A DNA stretch of 64,000 nucleotides from Lumbricus rubellus (lineage: Eukaryota; Annelida; Clitellata; Crassiclitellata; Lumbricidae): contig OX243821.1 in assembly GCA_945859605.1 (NCBI GenBank), positions 16,933,509-16,997,508 of the forward strand, written 5' to 3'. Shown piece after piece: positions 52,301 to 62,703 of this stretch; positions within the stretch are counted from its first letter, which is position 1, and every line of letters begins with the position of its first letter. The translations under genes were made by a program, and so were the position numbers. Under the pieces are notes generated by a model. It searched no databases. It was not told where the DNA came from and was given only the letters and a program-made list of their open reading frames with translations.

Positions 52301-54329
52301 TATCAATTCGATGCTGAGAAATCATAGTCCTCCCCAAGTCATGGTCAGTGGTCGAGAAAATACATTCGTATTCGACCAATAAGTCCTTCAGTCGTTCCTT
52401 CACATCGGCCGGAACATCCTCAGAGATTTCGTCCATTAGCTTTCCGACCAAAGAGTCGTCGTCAGCAGTACCCGTCTGTCTCTCGTTATCTTCCTCCACC
52501 TTTACGGGGTGCAAGTCTCCTAACAGTTGGTTAGTTGTCAACAGGGCAGGCTGTTCATTCAAGTTCACCACACGAATAAAAGCATTATCAGCATCGTCCC
52601 CCAACACAACCCTGGCAACATGCAACCCAGGCTGGATCTCTTTAGACTCAGTCATCCAGGCTTGTGCGGAGGTCGTCAAATCACGATACTGCGTTTTACA
52701 CGGTATATCACATTGAGAACGAGGAAGAACAGTTGTCTCATCGGCCACCATAACCCTGCGACACCAAAGCGAGCCGTTGCCCTTAACCAAAGGAATGCGG
52801 CGTCGACCAATAAAAAGTGCACCCTGTCCAAAACCTAAGCGACAACGATGCTGCCTCAGCCAATCCATGCCAAGCATTGGTTCACCAATTTGATCAGAGA
52901 CAAGAAAACTAGTGTCGATAGAAAACCCTCTAGAAATCTTAATCGGAGCATCAATCTGACCCAAGACTCTAATCTGCGTCCCATTAGCAGCCAAAAGAAT
53001 GCGATTGCTAGGCTGGAGCGGCAAACCATCAACATCAGCAGAGGGAACCAGGCTTACCTCCGACCCAGGGTCCACTAGGCAAGTTCTTTGCTGTCGGTTG
53101 ATCGTTCCACGGATGTAGATCGCGTTGTTTGTCACACCCGATGCTCGGTCTCTCGTTGTATGGTTCGTGACGGTTGTTCCGTTCTGCCCAGACGTCGGTG
53201 GGTCCGAGGTGCGTGCGTCGTCACTTCGGTTGGAGAACTGCTGACGCTGGCGACACCGGCGAGCCACGTGGCCCACCTGTCCATAGCTGAAGCAGGTTAT
53301 CCCGCGTCCGGGACCACCTGAAGCGTTTCCTCGGGGCGGAGACGGAGGAGTAGGAACGGTAGATGGAACCGTCCGTGGAGCAGTCGGTTCCGCGCCGAAA
53401 CTCGTCCGTTGCGAGCTTCTGAGTTCGTCCAGCTGTCGGCAGATCCTTCCTTCCATGTCTTGTTGCCACTTGCGTTGCGAAGCGAAGAAACTGTCCAATT
53501 GAGACTGGAGCTGCCCACCGGCGTCGACTTCCTGAGACCCTCGCACTCGGTTGGCAGGTCTCCGCCGATCCTCCAAGTCCGACGTCTGTTGGTACGCGGA
53601 CAGGCGTAGAGCTGTTCGATACGCCTCGTCGATGGTTTTCGGCTCTCGTTCCCTCACCTTGAGAGACAGCTCCCGGTCGCGGATCGCTTCAAGGAACGCG
53701 TCCTTCGCGAGAATTTCCGTCGTTTCGTTGGACGGGACCGGGTAGGCAAGGACGACGAGTCTCCGGATGTCGTGCAGCAAGTCGCCAAGAGTTTCATCAG
53801 CTCGCTGTCGGCGATAATAGAGTTGAGCTCGGAAAGTCTCAGCTTGACCCTCCGACCCGTAGCGTTGGCGTAGTCTCACGACGAGCTGTTCGTACGTCAC
53901 TTCGGTGCTGGCTCCGAAATCCCACAGCAGCTGCGTTGCCGCCTTTTCCAAGGAACAGCGGAGGAAGTCGACTTTATCGGCTGCAGTCCATCGGTTGTGT
54001 CTTGCGCAGACGTCGAATTGTGCCAGGAATGACTCGAGGGATCCGGTTCCATCGAATTTTCCGGGCTTCATGGGATTCTTCTTTTCAGCGACCAAGCGAC
54101 TGACGTTCTCCATGACCTTCGATTCCAGTCTGCTCTCGTCCCTTTCCGCAATCAGCACGGTTTTGCGATCCTTCTTCGGCGTGTCGTCGAAGTCAATTTT
54201 CTCGAGGAATCGGCTGGACTCGACCTCGTAGTCGACCAAGAGGTCCCTTCCTCGTCCTGCAGCGGTTGTAGAAGTCGTTGGGAAGCCAGCGGCGTATCCG
54301 TCCATGTCTCCGATCAGAGGACTCCACAT
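49371..54329 (-). CDS. Gag-Pol polyprotein of Ty3/gypsy element (1652 aa)
   Basis: A single open frame from ATG 54329. Gag capsid-like region about residues 90-240. Zinc knuckle at 346-359, where the second cysteine is tyrosine (C-F-S-Y-G, H354, C359). Protease around 420 reads D-P-G instead of the usual D-T/S-G. RT has Y-L-D-D at 834-837. RNase H follows (T-L-D-C-D-A-S, then L-R-T-D-H). Integrase has an H-H-C-C zinc region and catalytic D1276, D1336 and E1372 with exact D-35-E spacing, then a G-P-F-type C-terminal module. No frameshift separates gag and pol. The knuckle and protease changes may be lineage traits or recent damage; all other key residues are present. Confidence 0.95.
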   Translation of the reverse strand: MWSPLIGDMDGYAAGFPTTSTTAAGRGRDLLVDYEVESSRFLEKIDFDDTPKKDRKTVLIAERDESRLESKVMENVSRLVAEKKNPMKPGKFDGTGSLESFLAQFDVCARHNRWTAADKVDFLRCSLEKAATQLLWDFGASTEVTYEQLVVRLRQRYGSEGQAETFRAQLYYRRQRADETLGDLLHDIRRLVVLAYPVPSNETTEILAKDAFLEAIRDRELSLKVREREPKTIDEAYRTALRLSAYQQTSDLEDRRRPANRVRGSQEVDAGGQLQSQLDSFFASQRKWQQDMEGRICRQLDELRSSQRTSFGAEPTAPRTVPSTVPTPPSPPRGNASGGPGRGITCFSYGQVGHVARRCRQRQQFSNRSDDARTSDPPTSGQNGTTVTNHTTRDRASGVTNNAIYIRGTINRQQRTCLVDPGSEVSLVPSADVDGLPLQPSNRILLAANGTQIRVLGQIDAPIKISRGFSIDTSFLVSDQIGEPMLGMDWLRQHRCRLGFGQGALFIGRRRIPLVKGNGSLWCRRVMVADETTVLPRSQCDIPCKTQYRDLTTSAQAWMTESKEIQPGLHVARVVLGDDADNAFIRVVNLNEQPALLTTNQLLGDLHPVKVEEDNERQTGTADDDSLVGKLMDEISEDVPADVKERLKDLLVEYECIFSTTDHDLGRTMISQHRIDTGDSRPVRQPLRRQPLPYQAAIDAQLDQMLATGVVEPAVSEWAANVVLAKKKDGSLRFCIDYRKLNNLTRKDSYPLPRIDACLDALSGAGWFSTLDLRSGYHQVMMNPGDSDKTAFITRRGTFRWRVMPFGLCNAPATFQRLMDIVFSGLNFELCLVYLDDVIIFSSTAEQHLDRLGQVFARLKDANLKLKPSKCHLFRRTVSFLGHIVTADGISVDPSKVQAVTEWLTPRCLKEVRAFVGLCSYYRKFIRGFSLVAAPLFALTRKDQPFLWGNDCQDAFDRLKEALTMAPVLSLPVDDAAYTLDCDASDVGIGGVLSQNIDGEERVIAYGSRLFSAAERNYCVTRKELLAVVNFTQVFRQYLLGRRFTLRTDHAALRWLQHTPDPIGQQGRWLEKLAEFDFEILHRPGRKHGNADALSRKPCRQCHWEEADATDHFVREVTEVTTESDSTTDIVRSQKEDSVLSLVRSWLSEGMPSLQEILQEEEAVKVYWHQRDALYLKDDVIYRRTPDELEQVLVPKDLREDYLRLAHTGVTGGHLGIRRTRWQVRRRAYWVGWSGDVKRFCQHCDGCCRYRRGALQRQGPLQPVTCGEPWERVSVDVTGPHPRSKKGNVYILTMMDNFSKFAEAVPMANQEATTVAKALVETIVVRYGAPLQILTDQGRNFEGHVFQEMCRLLEVDKVRTSSYRPQSNGMIERYHRTLNSMLGKVVSENQRDWDEHLPYVAAAYRASIHDVTGFSPNYLVFGKENRAPLDLVYGPPEGTDEGGLTYSTYVADLAEKFEKAYGTARKSLKKSAERRKHNYDLRVRPAKFEEGDWVYYFSPRKFVRRSPKFQRNFTGPFRIVRACGPVNYLLQKSQKSKPFVSHVDKLRHCYGRTKGEWSEPTAEATGRSRPEGTGSATASYDRRSRRRKGTLAAEGATSGDRHGPDDDGAAMPVVNRPRNRTPETEGNSYDGNSDEAGAGRPHRTTRRPVRFQ

Positions 54330-54423
54330 TGTCGCCGTCTGTCGATATTCTCACCAGTTCGTAGAAGTGCAGCGAATAACTTCCGCGGAATCAGCTTGAA
54401 GCGGTGCAGAGTTTTTTCAGTCA

Positions 54424-54440
54424 CCCCACTTCTGGTACCA
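54424..54440 (-). other. tRNA primer-binding site
   Basis: Minus strand TGGTACCAGAAGTGGGG, 3 bases inside the 5' LTR. It is complementary to the 3' end, with CCA, of tRNA-Leu (UAA type, as I remember that tRNA). Confidence 0.75.
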
Positions 54441-54443
54441 GTT

Positions 54444-55601
54444 TGTAGCGGACCAGGGGTTGGGCGAAAACACCAGGAGCCGAGTACCAACCCCAGTCGT
54501 CGAGGTACCCTCAGTCAGTCCGCGCAGTACGGCCTTGGCTGTAGACCAAGGACTAGCCGGCTAGGCTTAAACACGTTTATTGAAGAAACCACGAAGATCA
54601 TGTGGAGTTCACAGCACAAGTAATTTATTGCGTCACAATCGCTATAGCACTTCAAGAACGAACTGTTTGTGTCAGTTTCTACAGCGCTGGAATCAGAGTT
54701 CGTGCGTCGATGCAGCAGTTTATGTAGCGCCAGAATTCGTGCGTCGATGCAGCAGTTTATGTAGCGCCAGAGTCCGTGCGTCGATGCAGCAGTTTATGTA
54801 GCGCCAGCTTCCGTGCGTCGATGCAGCAGTTTATGTAGCGCCAGCTTCCGTGCGTCGATGCAGCAGTTTATGTAGCGCCAGCTTCGAATCGTCGAGGCTA
54901 GGAGTAGATTCGTCGCGGATACGCTAGGAGTCGAACCGTCGTTGCAGGTCCCAGTGACTTCCGTAGCGCCAGGAGTAGAATGCGAAGCGTTCAGGAATCG
55001 AACCGGCGTCGTCAAGCACGGCAGGCAATAGAGCCTGCGTGAATGGTCGGAGCAGATCCGCGGTGGTCAGGAATCGAACCGGCGTCGTCAAGCAGGACGG
55101 ACCGTCGTCTCTGCCTCTGCAGCACCCGGAGTAGAACCGTCGTCGTAGCAGCTTCGTCCGTCAGCTAGGTTGCGGTAGTCGGAAACCGCAACCCCAGTCA
55201 CGTGGAGGAGCACCTGAAGAGGCCGATGTTCAAGCTCAAGGCTGGTATTCAGGATTTTACCTCTCTCCACAACAGTATCACTCAACAAGCGTTTTACCGC
55301 TCGTCAAGCCAGATCATCAGCCAGCTACTACGCGTTTTACCGCGTTCTTCACCAGGCCATTCGTCTGCGTCTAAGCACGGACAGAACCTCTCTTATATAG
55401 GCTCAAGGCTAGGCCAAGCGATGCATGCTAGCCAGTAGGTGGACGTATGCTGAGCGCACAATGGAAAATTCCCCACATGCACGTATGCTGAGCGTATGCT
55501 GGGCGAGCAGACACACGCAAGCAAACAGCAGTAGCAAGCAAGCAGCAGCAGCAGCATCAGGCAGCAGCGGCAAGCAAACAGCCCGTAGCAATATTTCAAC
55601 A
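54444..55601 (-). repeat. 5' LTR (1158 bp)
   Basis: Same sequence as the 3' LTR except one additional CAG at about 55540-55558. The 37-bp tandem units lie at 54695-54879. Promoter expected here for minus-strand transcription. Confidence 0.95.
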
Positions 55602-56471
55602 ATATTATCGTTATATAATTTATTTGTTGAAACTTTACCTTGTGAAAAACGTCGCCGCCAATGAAACACACGTGACCAGATGTTTCAATATATGATGTCT
55701 ATGGTTTCAATCTAACTGATCAGCCATTGAAATTGTTACTTAAATTTGTTGAAAACCTGTTATAAGTCGATTTTTATTGTAACATGTCGGATTAATAAGA
55801 AAGGTAATAATTAGTAACTAATTATTGCTTGATACACTGGCTATTGAATAGTACTGCCATTGAGCGCAATGGTATTTGACTGCGAGTAAAAATGACGTCG
55901 ACGAGCGCTGTAGGCCCTAGTCCTTCATTACGGAGATTTCTATTGCTACGCAATTTTGGTTTAATGCGCTGAAATGCTGAAAATCCACAAAGGCCCAATT
56001 TCCGAAAAAGTTAGATAAGAACACCGAGCTCTAGATTCGTGTTTTATCGAGTAATTTACCACAAATAGGTTACATGGCAAAATTGGCAATACATTTTATA
56101 TGTAGTAAAATGACCCACGATGGTGATTATAATAATAATAATAGTAATAATAATAATAATAATAAACTAGCATATCATCGGATAAAAATTTCAAGACCAA
56201 AAATACACGTTTATCGTTTGAACCATTGTATTATTTTTATTATTTGATTGTGTAGACAGAATTGCATTCTTCTCTTCAAATGACCTCATCTGCTATTTTA
56301 CACGTTTACTATAAATTTATGGAGTAATCTTTGTGTCGCTATGAATTATAAAACCTTTATTGCAATTATCTATATGGTTGTCAGTGTCGATTAAACCTAT
56401 CGTCGCTTGAGAGCATGCAAGTGTACATATATGCTATTTATATTAATATGCACGACATGGTTTGTTCACAG
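55602..56471. other. AT-rich stretch upstream of the Tudor/recombinase gene
   Basis: A short (AAT)n near 56128-56165. No exon recognised, though the exon at 56472 seems to start after an acceptor, so a 5' exon may lie here. Confidence 0.4.
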
Positions 56472-59400
56472 AGCTCAGATTGCAATGAAACTTTCTCTCA
56501 GAGATGCAGACAGTACGCTTGGTAGAAGATTTCAAGGATCAGGCCCGGCCTTTGGGCAAGGCAAGCGAGGCAACCGCCTTGGGCCCCGCGCTTCCTGGGC
56601 CCCGCGCTGCTGGCTATAATTTTTTCTAAATTGACAATGCTTACGTCGCATAAGAACCAAGCTTGCAGTCAATTTGCCACATCAATGTTATAGGGTGATT
56701 TTGAAAGAGAGAGAGACGTCGCTAAAGCGAGTCACATTTACTTTAAATTTGTTAGCCTAGCCTACATGTATAATTTTGTCCAGAAAACAGTATTTAACTC
56801 ATTTTGCTTCCATTTTTCACATGGACGTTGGCAGACAATTTTGCAGGAGACAGAAAAGCACAAAGTGTGGTGACATTTTAGCCAGAGCTTAAAAATTTAG
56901 AACATGGATATTTTTCAGAGAGGTGTCTAAATGCAAGTTTCTCCGTTTCACATTTTTAATAAATAGCATCATTAGTGTTTTGGCGCAAAGAAATGTGTCA
57001 AGAACCAAAATGTAGGCCTTAGTTGTTAAAAAGTTTGAATTTTCTGGGCGGGCAAGAGCGCCTCTTGCCGTTAAGTGCAGGTGCCCATGATTTTGCATTA
57101 TTTAGATAGGCCTATTATTTTTAGTAGGGGAAGCCATCTACAATGGGATGGCTCATAAGATGGGATGCACCTATGTTGTTACTGCTATACAGTAGAAGAA
57201 GCCACTGTCTAGAGTTGCAATTAACGTCTCACGAATATGGCAACTATTAGGCTATTATTTGTGGTGCGGTTTGCTTGATTTTATTGATAATTGAATATGT
57301 TCATGTCCGCTTAGGGCCTATGTTATTTCACATTATTAAATTTTCACAGTGTGACACTATATGGTAACTATCCTCCTATCTTATGGGAATAATTGCTTAA
57401 GATGGGACATATAAATTTGTGATTATTTTAATTACACTAATATCGCAATCCGAAAAAATTCCAACTTTTACATGCATCATTTTGTAGGCCAAAATGATTA
57501 TGTAAAAGGTCTACACATTAACCTACATGTATATCAACATTATTAATGCTTGAGGACCCGCTTCTGCCTTGGGCCCCGCAGACCCTAAGGCCGGGCCTGT
57601 CAAGGATGCTTCAAAATCGGTGAAAAGGTACAAGCACTGTGGAGCGATGGAAGATACTACCCCGCAACAGTGACATCAGTTGAGACAGGTCTGTTAAGTA
57701 AAAAATTGTATTCTGTATACGAATGTCAATACAGTTCTGAAATACACTTGTCATCATGGGAAATCAAGTGGTTTTGAGAAGCACTTCTTAAGTAAGTGAC
57801 GGGATAATACAGTTATGTTGTAAACAGCAATTCTATTATAAATAATGTTTCCAACTGCTTTAGTGGGCTACACCAATTCATGAATGAAATAATTAAGCAA
57901 GTAAAGACATGATATGGTCTGTATAATTTAAAAAAAAAATTAACCTCTGATAAATGTTGTTGCATTTAGTTTCTGCTCTGTGATTTTTCTATGCAATTTT
58001 TTTGTAAGTTCTGTTGATTTGTTAAAGTTGGATATTATTTTAAAATTAAGAGGTGACAAAGAGAGATAGACCTTTGAATAGGTATTGTTTCTGGCTGTAC
58101 CTAATCCTGATAATTGCTGCCATTGGCTGATTGAGTAATGTCCTCTTTAATGCTGAAATAGTAGACATTGACCTTGACCATGACTTGAATGGTGAGTATA
58201 AAACATGATGCCCACTTGACTAGTGCGCATATTCTCCACATGTAGAAGTTTAGACAGTGGCGGCGCCACCATAGGGTCCGGGGGGTCTGGTCGCCTCCCC
58301 CCGTGCCCTTGTTGGGTCAAAAATGCTGTGTAATGGTGCATGTGTATTCGTTGTTGATTAGTTGTTGTTCATTTCAGGTGTAGTAAATGTCACATTTTTG
58401 GATGGTTTTAAAAGAAGATGTAAAGACTTTCATATTAAACGTTCACACCCTCGAAATAAAGTGCATGTTGACGACAGACCGTCTACAACTACAGATATAG
58501 CTAGAGAAGTGAGCAAGAAGAGAAGTTCTCCAATTACAGATCTAGTCGACAAGGCAGTGCAAGAAGACAAAACATGGACTTCAATTGGAGAAGTGAGCAA
58601 GAAGAGAAGTTCTCCAATCACAGACCTAGTCGTCCGGGCAGTGGAAGAAAACAAGACATGGACTTCAACTGGAGAAGTGAGCAAGAAGAGAAGTTCTCCA
58701 ATCACAGACCTAGTCGACCAGGCAGTGCAAGAAAACAAAATATGGACTTCAACTGGAGAAGTGAGCAAGAAGAGAAGTTCTCCAATCACAGATCTAGTCG
58801 ACAAGGCAGTGCAAGAAGACAAAACATGGACTTCAACTGGAGAAGTGAGCAAGAAGAGAAGTTCTCCAATTACAGATCTAGTCGACCAGGCAGTGCAAGA
58901 AAACAAAATATGGACTTCAACTGGAGAAGTGAGCAAGAAGAGAAGTTCTCCAATTACAGATCTAGTCGACAAGGCAGTGGAAGAAAACAAGACATGGACT
59001 TCAACTGGAGAAGTGAGCAAGAAGAGAAGTTCTCCAATCACAGATCTAGTCGTCCGGGCAGTGCAAGAAAACAAAACATGGACTTCAACTGGAGAAGTGA
59101 GCAAGAAGAGAAGTTCTGCAATCACAGACCTAGTCGACCAGGCAGTGCAAGAAAACAAAATATGGACTTCAACTGGAGAAGTGAGCAAGAAGAGAAGTTC
59201 TCCAATCACAGACCTAGTCGACCAGGCAGTGCAAGAAAACAAAATATGGACTTCAACTGGAGAAGTGAGCAAGAAGAGAAGTTCTCCAATCACAGATCTA
59301 GTCGACAAGGCAGTGCAAGAAGACAAAACATGGACTTCAACTGGAGAAGTGAGCAAGAAGAGAAGTTCTCCAATTACAGATCTAGTCGACAAGGCAGTGG

Positions 59401-62400
59401 AAGAAAACAAGACATGGACTTCAACTGGAGAAGTGAGCAAGAAGAGAAGTTCTCCAATCACAGATCTAGTCGTCCGGGCAGTGCAAGAAAACAAAACATG
59501 GACTTCAACTGGAGAAGTGAGCAAGAAGAGAAGTTCTCCAATCACAGACCTAGTCGACCAGGCAGTGCAAGAAAACAAAATATGGACTTCAACTGGAGAA
59601 GTGAGCAAGAAGGGAAGTTCTCCAATCACAGACCTAGTCGACCAGGCAGTGCAAGAAAACAAGACATGGACTTCAACTGGAGAAGTGAGCAAGAAGAGAA
59701 GTTTTCCAACTGCAGATCTAGTCGTCCGGGCAGAGGGTAAAGGCTCTGACACCTGCAGCTTATTTGATTCTGCGTCCGACTCTGATTATATTCCAGATTC
59801 AGTTTTTGATTCTGACGAATCTGTTGAAATGCCAGTTGTGAATGTGAGAAGAATACTCGCTACAGTTGATGCAGACATTAAAGTCAATAGCGGCCAAATA
59901 ACTTTGAATACGGAAGTAGTTACTAATAGCATGAGAAACAGCCAACACGTCCACAATTTAGGCAACAATTTACAAGAAGCCGAATGCAATTCAACATCCA
60001 CCAGTAAGAATTTTGAAACCGAGACATACAATTTCAGACTTTTAAAAGAAATAACGTTAGATCCGAAGAAGAAATGCCATAAACGTCGACCGTGTTTCTT
60101 TTGTTCGAAATTCCAGACTAATCTGAGGCGGCACATTTTTTATCGACACAGGAAGGAGGAGGAAGTAATGCAAGCTTCTAAATGCTGCAAGAAAGACCAG
60201 GACGATTGTTTTGAGCGCATCAGAAAAAATGGGATCCTGAAATATAATAAGGAACAAATGAAGAAAAAAGCACCCTTATTCGAGCGAGAAAGAGCGCTAC
60301 GAGGAGCAACAAATGTAGGAAGTATCGATGAAATTGTTGTTTGTGGAAAATGTAATGGCATGTATGCCAAAGAATTTTTCTCTAGACAAACTACACTTCG
60401 TAAGCCAGATAAGTTGCCCTTAGAAGACGATGTTGTACGAGTCAAAGAGTACACAGTGAACAGAATTTCAGCTATTGTCAAAGATGCCTACAAAATCTGG
60501 GACTTGCATTTATATTCCGAGCTGCGCGATCTTGCTGTAAGTCGCCTGACCTTATTCAACGGAAGAAGAGGAGGTGAGCCAGCTCGTTTGCTAGTAACTG
60601 AGTGGGAAGATGCAGAAAATGGGACATGGCTGGATCCAGCTCGAATAGAAAAATTACCTGACAACGAAGCTTCGCTCTTCAGCAGCATGCTGATTACTTA
60701 CCAAGGAGGAAAGGGTAATAATCACTTGGTACCGGTGCTGATACCAACTGACACGTGTGATGCAATGCGTCTTCTCAGTGATAAGCATGTCCGAGAACTG
60801 TCGAGTGTACATGTTCAGAACAGATATATGTTTCCGTGTACTCAACAATCAGAAACTCATGTAGGAGGGTGGCATTCGGTAAACAGAGTGTGTCAAGCAG
60901 CGGAAGTTGTCTCTCCAGATCGCCTCACTGCTACCTCGATGAGGCATCGTGTAAGTACTCTATATGCCGGAATTGAGATGTCTGATGGAGACAGACAATT
61001 GTTTTACAAGCATATGGGTCATAGCAGTGCGATGAATGAAAACGTATACCAAACGCCTCGTGCGGAGGCGGAGATCTTAAAAGTTGGTTCAAACTTGAAT
61101 GCGATGGATGGGCACAACTCTACAATTATAGTTTCAAAGACAGGTACTACGGAGGCAGCCATGCTAATTGAACAATTGAATAATGACACTCTTTCCACGG
61201 CAGTAACAACTTCTACCCAGGAAGCCACTTTGGTCGAACGATCTACTAGTGAGACTGTAGCTGAAACCGTTGAACAGACGTTTTCAGGAACTACAGAAGC
61301 TAATATCACAGGAAGAAACACACAGCTGAAGACACAATCTAAAGGTGAAATTATGTTTCTACTTTGATAGCTTTCGATAAATTGTCACTTATTATAGTCT
61401 ATATTATTAGTTGATGCTTTGAATATCACTTTGTAAACTTCTCTCCTTAATTGTAATGGCTTGATGTCTGTACTGTGCAGGCGAGTACTTTAAAAGCCAT
61501 TGTTGTCTGATTTAATTTTTTACACCAATTCATGAATGAAATAATTAAGCAAGTAAAGACATGATATGGTCTGTATAATTTTTTTAAAATTTACCCTCTG
61601 ATAAATGTTGTTGCATTTAGTTTAGATGCTTTGAATATCACTTTGTAAACTTCTCTCCTTAATTGTAATGGCTTGATGTCTGTACTGTGCAGGCGAGTAC
61701 TTTAAAAGCCATTCAATTGTTGTCTGATTTAATTTTGCATTGATGAATTGGCATTTTGTAAGAGTTTCTACTTATTTGACAGTATTGACGATATTAATTC
61801 ATTCTGAAAATTTATGTAGAGCATCTCAAGGTCTGATTTGTGTCTCTGTCTGTTTGCCTGTCTGAACAAAGTGTTGAAATTCCAATTGCATATTTGAAGG
61901 ATCTGTATTCTGATAGCTTCTATTAGATGTTTTAGCAATTGCTGTATTTTCTAGTATTTTGTAACAAATTGACACAAACGAAGTAACTATTTTCACTGAC
62001 AATGTGGCTGATGATTTGCAGAAGAACGTGATTACTACCACTGGACTACTGACGCAAATAACAAAGTGAATGTCTTCTTCGCCAAATGGCTGACGGGAGA
62101 TGGACTACCAGGTATGATGTAAAAATCTATTACTAAAATTTCCTGAATTTATTAATTTGATTATGGAACTAAAATTTGTATGATTTTAGGTAAATTGCAC
62201 ATCTCACATGATAACTTCTTTTTATATTAAAAATGTTACGTATGGCAAATATATATTCGACTGCTTGAGTATGGCAAGTTTCATGGGTGTAACACTTTAG
62301 CCTAATTTCATGTTTACTTGAATGGTTATAGTTATTTGGGTCTTCCTCCAAGGTTGTTTACATGCAAATGATACCATTTGATTTGGAGGCGTTTTTGCGG

Positions 62401-62620
62401 TTATTAATACAACTATTATTAAATGTATGAACTTAAATGCAAACCTTTAATTATTCAAGGCATGTTGATTTTTTTAGGCAAACGGGACATTCTAGTATTT
62501 CTCGAACAAAATCCATCAATCGCAGTCAACTGGAATAAGGTTTACACAAAAATCTTCAATGAAAAGAAGACTCTCAAGCTCAGACAAGAGAAGATGTTGA
62601 AGAAATTGCAAATACGATGA
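56472..62620 (+). CDS. Tudor-like / 28-aa repeat / zinc finger / tyrosine-recombinase-like protein, four-part gene
   Basis: Exons by frame and splice sites: 56472-56539 plus 57608-57688 (one exon cut by hAT D; ATG 56485), 58378-61344, 62022-62111, 62478-62620. All junctions are phase 1 and consistent, giving about 1111 residues. An alternative donor at 57699 is also in phase. The N-terminus (G-E-K-V-Q-A-L-W-S-D-G-R-Y-Y-P-A, joined over the intron to V-T-F-L-D-G-F) is a Tudor-like domain. Fifteen 28-residue repeats follow, then a C2H2-like finger (C-F-F-C...H-x4-H) and a degenerate C-G-K-C pair. The recombinase-like part has an R in G-R-R-G-G-E, K in G-G-K-G, R in S-M-R-H-R, H in M-G-H and Y in N-V-Y-Q-T-P. 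The last exons (H-W-T-T, then G-K-R-D and W-N-K-V-Y) resemble the C-terminal module seen in this animal protein family. Transposon-derived (Crypton-like) origin is likely; function unknown. Confidence 0.78.
56540..57599. mobile_element. hAT element D (1060 bp) inside the Tudor exon
   Basis: Ends CAGGCCCGGCCTT / AAGGCCGGGCCTG with perfect 8-bp duplication TCAAGGAT (56532-56539, 57600-57607). It splits codon GGA-T|GC of the Tudor exon; reading into it meets a stop at about 56619. No transposase. Confidence 0.95.
57866..57975 (+). repeat. ~108-bp intron segment repeated at 61523-61625
   Basis: Both start ACACCAATTCATGAATGAAA and end TTGTTGCATTTAGTTT, nearly identical except for a homopolymer in the middle. 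Confidence 0.85.
58506..59740 (+). repeat. 84-bp coding tandem repeat, 14 full units plus a partial
   Basis: Units start every 84 bp from 58506 with GAAGTGAGCAAGAAGAG. Each encodes E-V-S-K-K-R-S-S-P-I-T-D-L-V plus 14 more residues. Unit types alternate (V-D-K-A-V-Q-E-D, V-D-Q-A-V-Q-E-N, V-V-R-A-V), and blocks of types 4-7 and 10-13 recur, showing higher-order duplication. Confidence 0.97.
61411..61735 (+). repeat. direct duplication in intron 3 with inserted segment
   Basis: About 110 bp starting GATGCTTTGAATATCACTTT occur at 61413 and 61625; the piece between is the copy of 57866-57975. Confidence 0.85.
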
Positions 62621-62697
62621 TCCAGTTATATCTGTTAAGCTGGCACCTTTAGACTGTTATAACTCATCCAAGTGCATTACATTGATTTATAAAGCTT

Positions 62698-62703
62698 AAT
62701 AAA
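62698..62703 (+). promoter_or_regulatory. polyadenylation signal of the Tudor/recombinase gene
   Basis: AATAAA 78 bases after the TGA stop at 62618-62620. Confidence 0.65.

Larger units (their letters stand above)
46714..55601 (-). mobile_element. complete Ty3/gypsy LTR retrotransposon, 8888 bp
   Basis: Order on the minus strand: 5' LTR, tRNA primer site, one gag-pol frame, ~1.5 kb non-coding, polypurine tract, 3' LTR. TG...CA ends and a 4-bp duplication ATAT (46710-46713, 55602-55605). The LTRs differ, as far as I can see, only by one CAG unit, so the insertion is recent. No envelope frame is visible. Confidence 0.95.

Noticed and set aside
57689..57774. Read-through of the Tudor exon to the TGA at 57772-57774 as a small 74-residue protein
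   Set aside because: Splicing at 57688 (or 57698) into 58378 in the same phase completes the Tudor pattern; the read-through remains possible but less likely.
58574..59740. 388-codon alternative plus-strand frame (N-W-R-S-E-Q-E-E)
   Set aside because: Same artefact of the repeat unit; no domain beyond the array.
58506..59740. CRISPR-like regular repeats
   Set aside because: Direct tandem repeats without unique spacers, in frame within a protein, in a eukaryote.
58430..59752. 440-codon open frame on the minus strand
   Set aside because: It exists only because the 84-bp unit lacks stops in that frame; it covers exactly the array, while the plus frame continues into recognisable domains with splice sites.
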